Positions 25,423 to 36,117 of a stretch of DNA of 64,000 nt are shown one piece after another. The first letter of the stretch is position 1. Every line of letters begins with the position of its first letter. Source of the stretch: Corynebacterium sp. (GTDB lineage Bacteria; Actinomycetota; Actinomycetes; Mycobacteriales; Mycobacteriaceae); the NCBI RefSeq assembly GCF_030532965.1, contig NZ_JAUNKC010000010.1, forward strand, positions 1 through 64,000, written 5' to 3'. A program made the translations under genes and the position numbers. The notes beneath the pieces are model-generated. The model was not told where the DNA came from. It was given only the letters and a program-made list of their open reading frames with translations, and made no database searches.

Positions 25423-27836
25423 GACTGGTCTGCCAAATCTGGGGATGTATCCGCCACAATAGCCACCACGTTTTGTGCTGCCTTGACCGCCTTATTCCTT
25501 CCCTTCCGCTTCGCCAACTGGCGCACATGAGGCACAAGCCCCGCCGCCGCAGGCGCTCGACCATCACGAATAGCGGCTGCCACACTCGGGGCAAGAGTTT
25601 CCATCACCACCGCCACCTCAGCTGTTCCAGCCACCAAACTGGTGTCCTGAATACAGGCACCGATGAGATCGTCAAGAATGGGCCACACTACCGATAACAT
25701 CCCGGCGTGGGCGGCGTCGTCAAGCACTAACGCAAGGGACTTCAGATTCCCAAGCTTGCTACACCAATCCAGAAACGCAATGTCGGCCACACCCGGGCGG
25801 ATCAAGCCACGCTGCCACGCATTGCTCAGCGCCACGCTAAATTCTGCACTTGCGTTTTTGGTGGGGCGTTGCACAGCAAACAAATTCACGACCGCCGCTG
25901 GTGGCAGGGGTTTTCCGTGGCGTGCGACTTGCATGATCCCCGCCGCATCCTCGGGGTCCTTCTTGGGTGACCACCGCAGATTCAGAAACGCGGCATTGCC
26001 GAAGTGCGGAAACACACAGTAATAATCCGTCTTATCCCAATTATTCAACTGCAGGCGCATCGGCAACCCCGCAAGCGACTCAGGCAACGCAAACGCCTTA
26101 ATCACCATCTCCCCAGCAACAAGCTTATGCCCAGGCTCACGCACCGGATCTGTAAGATACTCCCGCGCAATCTGGGTGGCGCTCCGCCCAAAAACCGTAC
26201 CGTCCTCCAGCACAACAGAAACATCCAACGCCGCCAGCTGCCCGGCCGTACTCGCCGTAATGCTTGTAGGATTGAGCCGCGCAAGCGCCAGCTGCAAATC
26301 CGCCTCCAACACCGACGCACCCGCTTTGTGATACCAAGTTAAACGCTCAACCAGGTCATCCGCGGTGATCGACAAATCCACGAAAGACGGCTCCGACAAC
26401 AAACACGGCAGCTGCCCCAACCTAGGCAACAACTGCCTTAGCCGCGCCGGGAAAATTTCCTTCGAATAAGTGATGATCGTGTACCGCTTTCGTTGCGGTC
26501 GCACCGCCCATTCCGCAAATAAGCCGCCCGCGATCTGGGTTGCGCCTTTCAATGCGCGCTGAGCTGCCTTAACATCAGTGCGGGCAAGCTCGTTGGCGAG
26601 CGCGAGAAACCGCTCTATGTGGATGTCTGAAACGTCGAGGTACTTGTCGCGCTTTTGAGCAACAAGTTTCTGTGCAACCTCCGCGAGCTTTTCGACGCTG
26701 GCGACGCCGCGTTCAAATCGGGGTAGCTCCCAGAGCCTAGGTGCGTCCTCCCACGCGTAGGTGATGAGGCTGGCATCTTCACGTTCGGTGGCATCAAGAC
26801 CCCAGTGATGGATGAGGGCGGTGGCCTGTTTCGCGGTTGTCGTGTCACGGCCATGGGCAAGTTCGTCGAGGCGGGGGAGCAAAACTTCCTGTGTCTCGGG
26901 ATGCGGCTGTGGCCGATCATGGAGTGCTTTTAGTACGGCCAGGGTTGCCTTTTTCGTTTTTGCGTAGAGCGCGGGGAGAGCTACGTCGGAAAGCTGGGCG
27001 TCCTCAACACAAGGGATGAGCCGCAGGGCAAACTGTTCCACCATGACGGCTTCACCTGTAGAGATAAAACCGCAAAGAAGATCAGTGTGGCACAAAAGCT
27101 CTGTTGTCGTGACCTTTATTTCCTCGAAAAGAACGAGGGTTTCGTCTTTTCGAATACCAGGTGAGCCAGCTTTATCGATGCTGCGAAGTGCAGTGCTGAC
27201 AGCGGTTGCACGATCAATCCAACCTGCGTCAAGCAGCAGCGCAGCTAAGTAAGTGAAGTCATCAGGGCACAAATCCAGTGCCTCGGAGAAAATTGTGGTG
27301 AATGTGGATTCAAATAGTTCGACGGGGAGTGGATTGATACCGTTATCTAATGCTCGTCTCAGTTCCCGCGCCCAGGTGCCGTAAAAGATTTCGGTCTTGG
27401 GATGATCGAGTCCCATCCGCAGAACAACTTCTAGGGCGGCTTCGTCCATAAACACGTTGTTGCCACGGTTTCGGGTGAATACTTCGGTCACAAAATCTCC
27501 GGCGAATTTTTCGCCACGTTCTTGAATAATTGCGGCTTTAAGCTCGTGCAGTTCTGACGGAAGAACTTCGATTGCGCGTTTCACACCAACCCCAATTCGG
27601 GTGGCGAATAGCGCCAACAAAGCGGAATTGACATCAATGGCAGAAATCCAGCCCCATCTGCCTGAGTCAGTAGTGCCGTAACCATCCCAATCCCCAGTGC
27701 GCAGCCCCTTGAGCGCGATCTTTTGCTGCTCCGGGGTGCCCAGCGGAAGGGTCATTACCTCATCGAAGCTGGCCGTGTTCCAGCCGAGTTTTTTGAAGAT
27801 GTCGATAGCTTGCTCTAGATCTGGATTGACTTTCAT
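25329..27836 (-). CDS. Large HEAT-like paralogue 8 (DUF6493-like), C-terminus remodelled
   Basis: An 835-residue protein with the first three modules intact: TLPLGTPEQQKIALKGLRTG, PRLWELPRFERGVASVEKLA, LPCLLSEPSFVDLSITADDL (near 479), CVFPHFGNAAFLNLRW, WQRGLIRPGVADIAFLDW and LSVVWPILDDLIGACIQ. After GRNKAVKAAQNVVAIV, where long-class members continue into the C-terminal module, the frame runs for about 30 residues through the start of the next paralogue in a different reading frame (ending GGIDLRFR) and stops. This is what a deletion joining two tandem genes would leave. The start is ATG 27836, 21 bases after the upstream gene. Confidence 0.82.
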   Translation of the reverse strand: MKVNPDLEQAIDIFKKLGWNTASFDEVMTLPLGTPEQQKIALKGLRTGDWDGYGTTDSGRWGWISAIDVNSALLALFATRIGVGVKRAIEVLPSELHELKAAIIQERGEKFAGDFVTEVFTRNRGNNVFMDEAALEVVLRMGLDHPKTEIFYGTWARELRRALDNGINPLPVELFESTFTTIFSEALDLCPDDFTYLAALLLDAGWIDRATAVSTALRSIDKAGSPGIRKDETLVLFEEIKVTTTELLCHTDLLCGFISTGEAVMVEQFALRLIPCVEDAQLSDVALPALYAKTKKATLAVLKALHDRPQPHPETQEVLLPRLDELAHGRDTTTAKQATALIHHWGLDATEREDASLITYAWEDAPRLWELPRFERGVASVEKLAEVAQKLVAQKRDKYLDVSDIHIERFLALANELARTDVKAAQRALKGATQIAGGLFAEWAVRPQRKRYTIITYSKEIFPARLRQLLPRLGQLPCLLSEPSFVDLSITADDLVERLTWYHKAGASVLEADLQLALARLNPTSITASTAGQLAALDVSVVLEDGTVFGRSATQIAREYLTDPVREPGHKLVAGEMVIKAFALPESLAGLPMRLQLNNWDKTDYYCVFPHFGNAAFLNLRWSPKKDPEDAAGIMQVARHGKPLPPAAVVNLFAVQRPTKNASAEFSVALSNAWQRGLIRPGVADIAFLDWCSKLGNLKSLALVLDDAAHAGMLSVVWPILDDLIGACIQDTSLVAGTAEVAVVMETLAPSVAAAIRDGRAPAAAGLVPHVRQLAKRKGRNKAVKAAQNVVAIVADTSPDLADQSWVSDQMRSILAWGRPLRCFGSLGGIDLRFR

Positions 27837-27857
27837 AGCGTCTCAGCTTCTGTTCTT

Positions 27858-30800
27858 CTAGGGTGTGGGTGTGGTGGCGGGGAAGATGCGTGCGAGTTCT
27901 TCTGCTTTGGTTTTCGCGGCGCACTTCTTTTTCATGCTGCGAAGCTGCTGTAAACAAGCCCACTCCGTGGCAGGAATGCGATCACGGGTAGTAGCGGCAA
28001 TCAGAACGGGCGCGTGGAACTTCACCACATCAAGTACTTTGTTGAGCCAGCGTGGATAAACCTCCTGCTCAATAAGCTGTGCGGCGTGTTTCAGGCTTTC
28101 CGTCAAAGCTGGCCACAAGAATTGGACCATCTGAGGTTTCTTTTCCATTAGGTTGAGGGTTGGCACGGGGCTGAAATCCGCAAACGAAAGCACATCCTGC
28201 ATGGATTCAGCAACTACGTCAGGGCTTAACCGCATGGCTGAAACGAACTCTTTCAGGTTGTACTGTGCTGTCTGATGGTGTTTCCCGTCGCAGGTATAGG
28301 CCAGAAGAATGGAAAGCAGGAAACTAGGTATGGGGCCAGCAACCCTCCCTTCGCGGTCAGGAGCTAAAACAAGCTGGCTTTCGCGCCTATCCCACCGTAA
28401 GTATTTCTCTGAGCCATCCTCGGTGAATACTTCACATTGGCGCTCATGGGTGATGTCGTAAAACCACCCATATTCTTTATCCACACGCACAGTCTGCCCC
28501 AGCGCAGGGATGCGAATGGTGGCGGTCATACACTTGGGCTTTGCGCCTGCGTCGCGCCAGGCGAAAGAAATCTCAACATCATCACCGACAGGGGCGGCAG
28601 GGTTCGTTCCCGCATGCTTCCAGCGTTTTTCAAACTCAGCATCGGACAAAACAGGCACTTCCGCAGGTTCAGGCGCGGACACTTCCCCACCTTTAGTGCT
28701 GGGAAGCAGCGCCACAGCGTTCTTCGCCGCAGTGATCGCCTTGTTCTTACCTTTACGTGCCGCGAGTTGGCGCAGGTTGGGTACTAGGCCAGCATTTTCT
28801 GGGGCGCGGCCTTCCGCGATTGCAGCCGCAACAGCAGGGGCATGCGTTTCCATGACGAGCGCCACCTCGGCTGTTCCTGCCACCAAACTGGGGCCTTGCA
28901 TGCATGCCCCGATGAGATCGTCAAGGATGGGCCACACGACCGATAGCATGCCTGAGTGAGCAGCGTCGTCAAGCGCGGTGGCAAACGCCTTGATAAACAT
29001 GAGTTCGTCGCGCCAGTCGAGGAACGCGATGTCGGCAACGCCTGGCCTGATCAGGCCGCGCTGCCATGCCTGTGCTAGCGCGGTGGCGAACTCGCCGCCA
29101 GCATTTTCGATGGGGCGCTGCAAACCAAAAAAGTTGATGGCTGCTGCTGGTGGGAGCGGTTTTCCGTGGCGAGCGGCCTGCAAGATTGCTGGCCGCAGCT
29201 CAGGAGCAATGAACTTCGACCATGCGAGGTCTTGGAAGCCAGAGTCGCCGAAGTGTGGGAACACACAAAAGTAGTGCGTGTAGTCAGAGTTATTAAGCCT
29301 GAGGCGCTTCGGTAACCTTGCTAAAGATTTGGGAATCGGGTGCCGTTTCAGCACAACCTTGCCTGCTAAGCGTTTTTGGGTTGGTTCCTTCACCGGGTCG
29401 CTGAGATAGTCTTTCGCGATCCGTGTGGCGCTGCGGCTTAAGAGCTCCCTGTCTTCCATCTCAAGGGGCACATCGAGCACTTCAAGCTGGGCACTCGTAT
29501 CGGGTGTGATGGTGTCGGGGTTGAGTCTCGCCAAGGCGAGTTGCAGGTCTGCCTCCAGCGCCGCAGCACCCGCATCTTCATATGCTTTCAGGCGTTCGAC
29601 GAGGTCGTCAGCGGTGATCGACAAATCCACGAAGGAGGGCTCTGAGAGCAAACATGGGATTTTCCCGAGTTTCGGTATAAACTGCCGCAGCCGCGCGGGG
29701 AAAATCTCGTTCGTGGATAGCGGCAGATAGCAGCGTTTCATGGTGGGGTTTTCCGCCCACTTGGCGAACGCACCATAGGCGATACCTTTCGTCCCCTTCA
29801 ACGCCCGCTGCGCAGCCTCGATGTCGGTGCGTGCCAATTCGTTGGCGAGTGCGAAGAAGCGTTCCATGTCAACGTCCGAAACATCATGATGGTTTTCGCG
29901 TTTTTCGGCGGTCAGTTTGTGGGCTACCTGGCTGAGCGTGTCGACGCTGGCAGCGCCGCGTTCAAATCGGGGCAGCTCCCAGAGTTTCGGTGTGTCCTCC
30001 CATCTACTGGTTGGGGCTGCGGTTGGTTGTGTGACGGTGGCACCCCACTCGGTGAGAATGTTTGAGACAAGCTTCGCGGTGGTGGCGTCGCGTGACGTGC
30101 TCAATTCCTCAATGCGGGGTGCAAGGACTTCGCGGGTATCAGCGGTGATCTTCGGCCGCGCACGCAGGGCTTTCACAACAGCGAGGGTGGCTTTTTTGGT
30201 TTTCGCGTAGAGGGCGGGAAGTGCGATATCGGCAAGTTGTGTGTCTTCCACGAGGGGGATGAGTCGGAGGGCGAATTGTTCCACCATGGGGGCTTCGGCG
30301 GTAGCAACCACCCCGGTAATGAGGTCGAAGAAGGGGAGGATTTCTTCCGGTCTGGCGTTGAGGTCGTGGAAAAGTACCTCGGTTTCCTCTTTGCGGGTAC
30401 CTGGCGAACTTGCCTTCCCGATGCTGGTGATAGTGGTTGTGATCGCGATTTCGCGGTCAATCCAGCCCACCTTCAGCGCTTCCCGCGCTATCTTGCCAAA
30501 GGCAGGGAAAGTACTGTCTTGTGCTTTGTGGAAAATCTCAGTAAATGTCGGCTGAAACAGTTCCAACGGCAACGCCCTATACCCATTTTCGAAGGAAACA
30601 AGGAGGATAGATGCCCACTCGTTGTAGAAATTCTCATGCTCGGGGTATTCAAGCCCCATGCTCAACACCACTTCGAGAGCGGGGCATCTCATGCGCTCGT
30701 TGGCGAGGCTATTCTTTGAAAACACTTCAGCGATGAACTCTTCGGCGAAGTCTTGGCCACATGCTTGGATTACCGCAGCGGTAGTCCTGTCATCATACAT

Positions 30801-31079
30801 GGTGAGGACCTGAACTGCGCGTTTGACGCTCACCCCTAGGCGGGTGGTGAAATACCCCAACATAATAGTGTTAACGTCAACAGCAGGAGTCCAGCCCCAA
30901 CTATTTTCATCTATCTGCCCGCTTTTTCCCCAATCCCCGGTGCGTAACCCTTTCAGTGCAATCTTCTGCTGTTCCGGGGTGCCCAACGGTAGGGTGGGGG
31001 CTTCGCCGATCTCGGCCTTATCCCAGCCGAGTTCTTTAAAAATCGCGACGGCTTCCTGCAAGTGGGGGTTGAGTTTCAT
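27858..31079 (-). CDS. Large HEAT-like paralogue 9 (DUF6493-like), long class
   Basis: A 1073-residue protein from ATG 31079, with AAAGGAC upstream. It is a good reference copy: LQEAVAIFKELGWDKAEIGE and TLPLGTPEQQKIALKGLRTG at the N-terminus; HEAT-like module to about 335; PKLWELPRFERGAASVDTLS near 365; IPCLLSEPSFVDLSITADDL near 481; CVFPHFGDSGFQDLAWSKF near 610; WQRGLIRPGVADIAFLDW near 680; LSVVWPILDDLIGACMQ near 713; GKNKAITAAKNAVALLP near 783. The C-terminal module then shows RIPALGQTVRVDKEYGWFYD, KYLRWDRRESQLVLAPDREG and PRWLNKVLDVVKFHAPVLIA. No membrane segment, signal peptide or nucleotide-binding motif is present. Confidence 0.88.
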   Translation of the reverse strand: MKLNPHLQEAVAIFKELGWDKAEIGEAPTLPLGTPEQQKIALKGLRTGDWGKSGQIDENSWGWTPAVDVNTIMLGYFTTRLGVSVKRAVQVLTMYDDRTTAAVIQACGQDFAEEFIAEVFSKNSLANERMRCPALEVVLSMGLEYPEHENFYNEWASILLVSFENGYRALPLELFQPTFTEIFHKAQDSTFPAFGKIAREALKVGWIDREIAITTTITSIGKASSPGTRKEETEVLFHDLNARPEEILPFFDLITGVVATAEAPMVEQFALRLIPLVEDTQLADIALPALYAKTKKATLAVVKALRARPKITADTREVLAPRIEELSTSRDATTAKLVSNILTEWGATVTQPTAAPTSRWEDTPKLWELPRFERGAASVDTLSQVAHKLTAEKRENHHDVSDVDMERFFALANELARTDIEAAQRALKGTKGIAYGAFAKWAENPTMKRCYLPLSTNEIFPARLRQFIPKLGKIPCLLSEPSFVDLSITADDLVERLKAYEDAGAAALEADLQLALARLNPDTITPDTSAQLEVLDVPLEMEDRELLSRSATRIAKDYLSDPVKEPTQKRLAGKVVLKRHPIPKSLARLPKRLRLNNSDYTHYFCVFPHFGDSGFQDLAWSKFIAPELRPAILQAARHGKPLPPAAAINFFGLQRPIENAGGEFATALAQAWQRGLIRPGVADIAFLDWRDELMFIKAFATALDDAAHSGMLSVVWPILDDLIGACMQGPSLVAGTAEVALVMETHAPAVAAAIAEGRAPENAGLVPNLRQLAARKGKNKAITAAKNAVALLPSTKGGEVSAPEPAEVPVLSDAEFEKRWKHAGTNPAAPVGDDVEISFAWRDAGAKPKCMTATIRIPALGQTVRVDKEYGWFYDITHERQCEVFTEDGSEKYLRWDRRESQLVLAPDREGRVAGPIPSFLLSILLAYTCDGKHHQTAQYNLKEFVSAMRLSPDVVAESMQDVLSFADFSPVPTLNLMEKKPQMVQFLWPALTESLKHAAQLIEQEVYPRWLNKVLDVVKFHAPVLIAATTRDRIPATEWACLQQLRSMKKKCAAKTKAEELARIFPATTPTP

Positions 31080-31126
31080 GATGTTTTTTTGTCCTTTTTG
31101 AGTGTGCTTTTAGGGGGAGGAAATTT

Positions 31127-33556
31127 TTAAGTACTGGCGGGCAGAATCCCGATGGCGCTTTTCGCTGCGGTGACCGCCTTGTTCTTACCCTTACGTGCAG
31201 CCAGCGCCCGCAAGTGCGGCACACGAGCTGTTTCCTGGGGCGCACGACCAGCCACAATGGCAGCGGCAACACTGGGGGTAAGAGTTTCCATCACGAGTGC
31301 CACCTCTGCGGTTCCTGCCACCAAACTGGATTCCTGCAATGAGACGCCGATGAGATCATCAAGGATGGGCCACACGACCGATAACATGCCTGAGTGGGCG
31401 GCGTCGTCAAGCGCTAAAGCAAGAGCTTTCAGATGCCCAAGCTTTTCACCCCAATCGAGGAACGCAACGTCGGCAACGTCTGGCCTGATCAGGCCGCGCT
31501 GCCACGCCTGTGCAAGCGCGGTGACGAACTCGCCGCCAGCGTTTTTGATGGGCCGCTGCGTGCCGAAAAAGTTGATGGCAGCGGCGGGCGGGAGCGGCGC
31601 ACCGCGACGTGCCGCCTGCACAATACCCGGCAAATCCTCAGGGGAAACGAACGTCGACCATGCAAGATCCAGGAACGCGGCGTCGCCGAAGTGCGGAAAC
31701 ACACAAAAATAGTGGGTGGAATCCCACGCCTTCAACGAGTTTGTGGGATCCGGCCTGCCCAACCAAAAACGGCGCGGCAGCCCCGCCAAAGAATCTGGGG
31801 TGGGGTGGGGCTGCAATTCAACCGTGCCCGACACACATTTCAACAGCGGCTCCCTAAGCGGATCAGTCAGGTAATCCTTCGCGATCTGTGTCGCGCTGCG
31901 GCGGAACAACGCACCACTTGCCAGCTCAAGGGGCACATCGAGCACGTCAAGCTGGGCGCCGGTATCGGGAGTGATGGTGTCAAGGTTGAGCCGCGCCAAT
32001 GCGAGCTGCAGGTCCGCCTCCAGCGCCGCAACACCTGCATCTTCATATGCTTTCAGGCGTTTCACGAGGTCATCGGCGGTGATCGACAAATCCACGAAAG
32101 AAGGCTCAGAAAGCAGGCAGGGAATCTTACCCAGCCGCGAAACAAGCTGATCACACCGCGCGGGGATAACCGTCCGCCGCTGCGAATTAGTCAAATACCT
32201 CACTTCGCTAGGGTCATCCGCCCATTGCGCGAACACACCATCAATAATCCCGGTTGTCCCTTTCAAGGCGCGCCGAGCAGCATCAATGTCGGTGCGTGCG
32301 AGTTCGTTGGCGAGCGCGAAAAACCGCTCCACATCAACGTCTGCTAGGCGCTGATGTTCTTCGCGTTTGTGAGCAACAAGCTGCTGCGCAGCCTGGCTCA
32401 GCTTTTCGACGCTGGCAGCGCCACGCTCAAATCGGGGCAGCTCCCAGATCTCAGGTGTATCCTCCCACGTGCAGGTGGGGGTGCCTAGTGGGGGTTCGGT
32501 GGCCGCAACACCCCAATTACCGATGAGTGCGGTGGCCTGTTTTGCGGTTGTGGCGTCGCGGCTGTGGGCGAGTTCTTCTAGGCGTGGCAGGAGGATTTCT
32601 TGCGTCTCAGGGGAGGGTTGGGGCCGATCGTGGAGGGCTTTCAGTACTGATAGTTTGGTCTTTTTCGTTTTTGTGTAGAGCGCGGGTAGAGCTACATCGG
32701 CAAGCTGTGCGTCTTCCACGCAGGGGATGAGACGTAGAGCAAACTGCTCCACCATGGCGGTTTCACCTGTGGCGATGAAACCACAAAGATGCTCGACGTG
32801 GTTGAGAAGTTCCGCACTAGTTGTGCCAAGTTCGCTGAAGAGGATCAGGGTTTCAGCTTTTCTTTCGCTTGGTGTTTTCGCTTGTTCAAGGCCTCGTAGC
32901 GCCATGGTGATGGCGGTTGCTCGATCGATCCACTCAACCTGACACAAGTTTGCGGCGAGTAATGGAAGGGAGACGAATTCGTTGGAGATATGCTCGAGTG
33001 CCTTCGGGAAAATGGTGGCGAATGTGGGCTCGAACATGTGAAGGGGAATGGATTTATCAAGGTTACTGAGTGCATTACTCAGCCCTCGTATCCATGCGGT
33101 GTAGAAAGATTTGGAAGTGGGGTGGTTAAGTCCCATATGCAGGATCACTTCGAGGGCAGAGTCGTGCATCAATATGTTGTTTCCACGATTTGATGCGAAC
33201 ACCTTTGCCACGAATTCTTCGGCGAACTTAAGGCCACGTTCTTGAATAATCGTGGCTTTGAGTCGTTGATTTTCCCACGGAAGGACCTCGACGGCGCGTT
33301 TTACATTAACCCCAATACGAGTGGCGAAAATTCCCAGCATCTCCTCATCAACATCGATTGCGTAAACCCAACGTGACTTGCCAGAATCGGTTTCCTCGTA
33401 CGCCGACCAATCCCCAGTGCGCAATCCCTTGAGTGCGATCTTCTGTTGCTCCGGCGTGCCCAACGGCAGGGTGGGGGCTTCGCTGATCTCGGCTTTGTCC
33501 CAGCCGAGTTCTTTAAAAATCGCGACGGCTTCGTCTAGGTGAGGGTTGAGTTTCAT
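31127..33556 (-). CDS. Large HEAT-like paralogue 10 (DUF6493-like), short class
   Basis: ATG 33556 (MKLNPHLDEAVAIFKELGW) aligns with its neighbours, so the ten extra upstream codons are rejected; the product is 809 residues. The N-terminal 50 residues are almost the same as in the 27858-31079 protein, and SEPSFVDLSITADDLVKRL lies near residue 484. The third module has an insertion relative to paralogues (GRPDPTNSLKAWDSTHYF before CVFPHFGDAAFLDLAW) and ends GKNKAVTAAKSAIGILPAST with a stop exactly where long members continue. It lies 19 bases after the previous gene and 47 bases before the next. Confidence 0.86.
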   Translation of the reverse strand: MKLNPHLDEAVAIFKELGWDKAEISEAPTLPLGTPEQQKIALKGLRTGDWSAYEETDSGKSRWVYAIDVDEEMLGIFATRIGVNVKRAVEVLPWENQRLKATIIQERGLKFAEEFVAKVFASNRGNNILMHDSALEVILHMGLNHPTSKSFYTAWIRGLSNALSNLDKSIPLHMFEPTFATIFPKALEHISNEFVSLPLLAANLCQVEWIDRATAITMALRGLEQAKTPSERKAETLILFSELGTTSAELLNHVEHLCGFIATGETAMVEQFALRLIPCVEDAQLADVALPALYTKTKKTKLSVLKALHDRPQPSPETQEILLPRLEELAHSRDATTAKQATALIGNWGVAATEPPLGTPTCTWEDTPEIWELPRFERGAASVEKLSQAAQQLVAHKREEHQRLADVDVERFFALANELARTDIDAARRALKGTTGIIDGVFAQWADDPSEVRYLTNSQRRTVIPARCDQLVSRLGKIPCLLSEPSFVDLSITADDLVKRLKAYEDAGVAALEADLQLALARLNLDTITPDTGAQLDVLDVPLELASGALFRRSATQIAKDYLTDPLREPLLKCVSGTVELQPHPTPDSLAGLPRRFWLGRPDPTNSLKAWDSTHYFCVFPHFGDAAFLDLAWSTFVSPEDLPGIVQAARRGAPLPPAAAINFFGTQRPIKNAGGEFVTALAQAWQRGLIRPDVADVAFLDWGEKLGHLKALALALDDAAHSGMLSVVWPILDDLIGVSLQESSLVAGTAEVALVMETLTPSVAAAIVAGRAPQETARVPHLRALAARKGKNKAVTAAKSAIGILPAST

Positions 33557-33575
33557 TGCTGTAGAGGTTTCTCTT

Positions 33576-35978
33576 TCACAGGCCAAGGGTTTTCAGTGCG
33601 TTTCTGGCGGCGGTGATTGCTTTGTCTTTTTCCGGTCGTTTTGCAAGCGTATGGAGGTTTGGTAGGTCGAAGGAGTTGTGGGGTGCTGTTTTGTCGGCAA
33701 CAGCTTTTTTCACTGTGGGTGCGAGGCGTTCGATGAGGTTGACGATCTGTGTGGTTCCTGGCAGGAGTTGGTCTTGGTTGAGGGAGAATCCGATGAGGGC
33801 GTCAAGCAGTGGCCACACTACCGATAACATGCCGTCGTGGGCGGCGTCGTCAAGCACAACAGCAAGCTCTTTTAAGCGTCCAAAACCGAACGTGAAATGA
33901 ACGTTAGGGTCGGCAACACCGGGGTGAAGAAGCCCGCGCTGCCATATTGTGTTCAGTAGGGTGCGGGTTTCGGCAGAACCACCCATGCTTGGGCGCTGGC
34001 AGTCGAACACGAGCATGGCACCGTGTGGCGTGAGTGGTTTCCCGTGGTGAGCCATCTGATGTAGGTCAACAGTAAGATCAGTGACTGGGTGCTCACATAT
34101 TAAACGAAACTGCAATTGCCACAACTCTGGGTCTTGGTCTTCATCGGGTTCGCGGAAGTCTTTCGCAAGGTCTGCAATGTAAGACGTCCAGTAACTAAAA
34201 TTTTCGCCCCAATTGGGGTCGGAAGAAATATCAACAGTCAGGTATTCCTTCACCACCTGCGCAACGGTGTATTCAGCGGGGATTCTTTCCACATGTCTGA
34301 GCGCAACATCTAATTGCTCAATTTGCGTGATAGCGGCTTCGGTGAAAGTGTCGGGGTTCAACCTTGTGAGGGCGAAGAGCAGGTCGTTTTCCAGCACGGG
34401 AGTCCCAGTGTCGCGGTATTTTTGCAGGCGCGCGATAAAGTCGCAGGCGGTGATCGAAAGGTCCACAAAGGACGGCTCCGATAGAAGGCACGGCAGTTCG
34501 CCGAGTGCCGCAAACAGTTCAGAAACTCGCCGCTCAATGAGCTCTGCCAAGTAGTTGGTGGTGATCCGCAGGTGAGGGTTCGGGCCAAGCGCCCAGATCT
34601 GGCAGATGCGGTTAAAAATGGGAGTTTTACTAAGCAGTGCTTTCGCGGCGTCAGGGTCGGTGCGGGCAAGGTCGTTGGCTAATGCAAGGAAGCGCTCTAA
34701 TTCGAGGTCGAAAGCGCTCAGGCGGTTGCGTTCGCGTTTTTCCAACGTTTGCACCGCGTGTGTGAGCTTTTCGACGCTGGCAACACCGCGCTCAAATCGG
34801 GGTAGCTCCCAGAGTTCTGGTGGGTTAATCCAGGCGTAGCTGCGCTGACACTGTTGGACTTCTGGGACAGGTTGGTTCCAGTGTTTGAGCAGTTTGGTGG
34901 CCTTTTTGATCGTTGTGTGGTGCTCAGTGGAAAGAAGCTTTTCGATGTGGGGTATTAAGATGCTAATGATGTCCTGGTCAGGGGCGGGCAGCGTGATGAG
35001 TCGGTTGAGAACAGCAACGGTGGTTTTCGCTGTGCGGCAATTAAGTGCGGGCAGCACAATATCGACGAAGTTCTGGCCACTAACATGAGGCATAAGCGGT
35101 AATGCGAAACGGGAAACCATGGCGGGATCACCGGTGGCAATCAGCTCTTCTACCTTATTGATGTGGGGGAGGAGATCATCAACGCTCAAGCCAAGTTCTA
35201 AGAACAACAGCCGTGCCAACCTTCCCCTTTCCCACAGTGTGTGTGCCCCCGCAATACAAGACAGGGCATAGGAAACAGTGTTGTGGCGATCCATCCAGCC
35301 GTGGTGGTACGCGCCAACAATGGCGAGACACAGAGCCATCGAGGGATAACGAGCCGCTTCCTGCACACATGCGATAAACGTTGGCTGTAAAAGCTGTGCG
35401 GGGGCGGCATGTTCCTCCACATCAAACCACGCATGCCACACGTGCTGTGGCTCCCATACTTTTAAAGCGCGGAAAGAACCGAGGACTATCTGAGCCCAAA
35501 AAATATAAAATGCCTTGTTTCGCGGTATTTCTAAATCCATGTGCAGCGCAACCTGAACTGCAATCCAGTGAAACCCAAAGAAACCACCCCCAAGCGGGCC
35601 ATCTGTGAGAGTGGCAGCGCAGACGAAATCTGCGGCGAAAGCTTCACCGCGCTGCGCAATAACCGCAATGGCTTCTTTGACCTCTTCTTCAGCGTCCCCA
35701 GGAAGAACCTCCAGCGCCCGACGGGCGTTAACACCCAGACGTGTGGCGAACAGCCCCAGCATCTTGGTATTCACGTCCACTGCCGAAATCCAGCGCCAAC
35801 CCTCACCCTCTACCAATACATCTTCGCCCCAATCCCCGGTAGCTAATCCTGTGCGTGCGATCTTCTGCTGCTCCGGGGTGCCCAACGGCAGGGTGGAGGC
35901 TTCGCTCAGTTCGGCTTTATCCCAGCCGAGTTTTTTAAAAATCGCGACGGCTTCGTGCAGGTGGGGATTGAGGTTCAT
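33576..35978 (-). CDS. Large HEAT-like paralogue 11 (DUF6493-like), short class
   Basis: ATG 35978 (MNLNPHLHEAVAIFKKLGW) aligns with its paralogues, although no good ribosome-binding site is present; the product is 800 residues. It is the most diverged of the NPHL group: the N-terminal module has an insertion near WEPQHVWHAWFDVEEH, the HEAT-like part reads VLPALNCRTAKTTVAVLNRL, and the core motif is LPCLLSEPSFVDLSITACDF near residue 499. The third module retains WQRGLLHPGVADPNVHF and LSVVWPLLDALIGFSL. It ends EKDKAITAARNALKTLGL, without the extra C-terminal module. It lies directly downstream of the regulator gene at 36118-37038, with a 139-base gap. Confidence 0.85.
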   Translation of the reverse strand: MNLNPHLHEAVAIFKKLGWDKAELSEASTLPLGTPEQQKIARTGLATGDWGEDVLVEGEGWRWISAVDVNTKMLGLFATRLGVNARRALEVLPGDAEEEVKEAIAVIAQRGEAFAADFVCAATLTDGPLGGGFFGFHWIAVQVALHMDLEIPRNKAFYIFWAQIVLGSFRALKVWEPQHVWHAWFDVEEHAAPAQLLQPTFIACVQEAARYPSMALCLAIVGAYHHGWMDRHNTVSYALSCIAGAHTLWERGRLARLLFLELGLSVDDLLPHINKVEELIATGDPAMVSRFALPLMPHVSGQNFVDIVLPALNCRTAKTTVAVLNRLITLPAPDQDIISILIPHIEKLLSTEHHTTIKKATKLLKHWNQPVPEVQQCQRSYAWINPPELWELPRFERGVASVEKLTHAVQTLEKRERNRLSAFDLELERFLALANDLARTDPDAAKALLSKTPIFNRICQIWALGPNPHLRITTNYLAELIERRVSELFAALGELPCLLSEPSFVDLSITACDFIARLQKYRDTGTPVLENDLLFALTRLNPDTFTEAAITQIEQLDVALRHVERIPAEYTVAQVVKEYLTVDISSDPNWGENFSYWTSYIADLAKDFREPDEDQDPELWQLQFRLICEHPVTDLTVDLHQMAHHGKPLTPHGAMLVFDCQRPSMGGSAETRTLLNTIWQRGLLHPGVADPNVHFTFGFGRLKELAVVLDDAAHDGMLSVVWPLLDALIGFSLNQDQLLPGTTQIVNLIERLAPTVKKAVADKTAPHNSFDLPNLHTLAKRPEKDKAITAARNALKTLGL

Positions 35979-36117
35979 TGAAAAGAAGTTTGTTGCTTTT
36001 GTTGGCGGAGTGACTTGGTTAAGCAAGACTTTTGAGGAGGATGATTTCGTGTCTCAGCCCATTAAAGATGATGAGCGCTTGGCGGCGACGGTTTTTCAAA
36101 CAATATGCAAGAAATTT

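Noticed and set aside
33009..33024. TCGAACATGTG resembling half of a LexA box
   Set aside because: Inside coding sequence, with the second half not matching.
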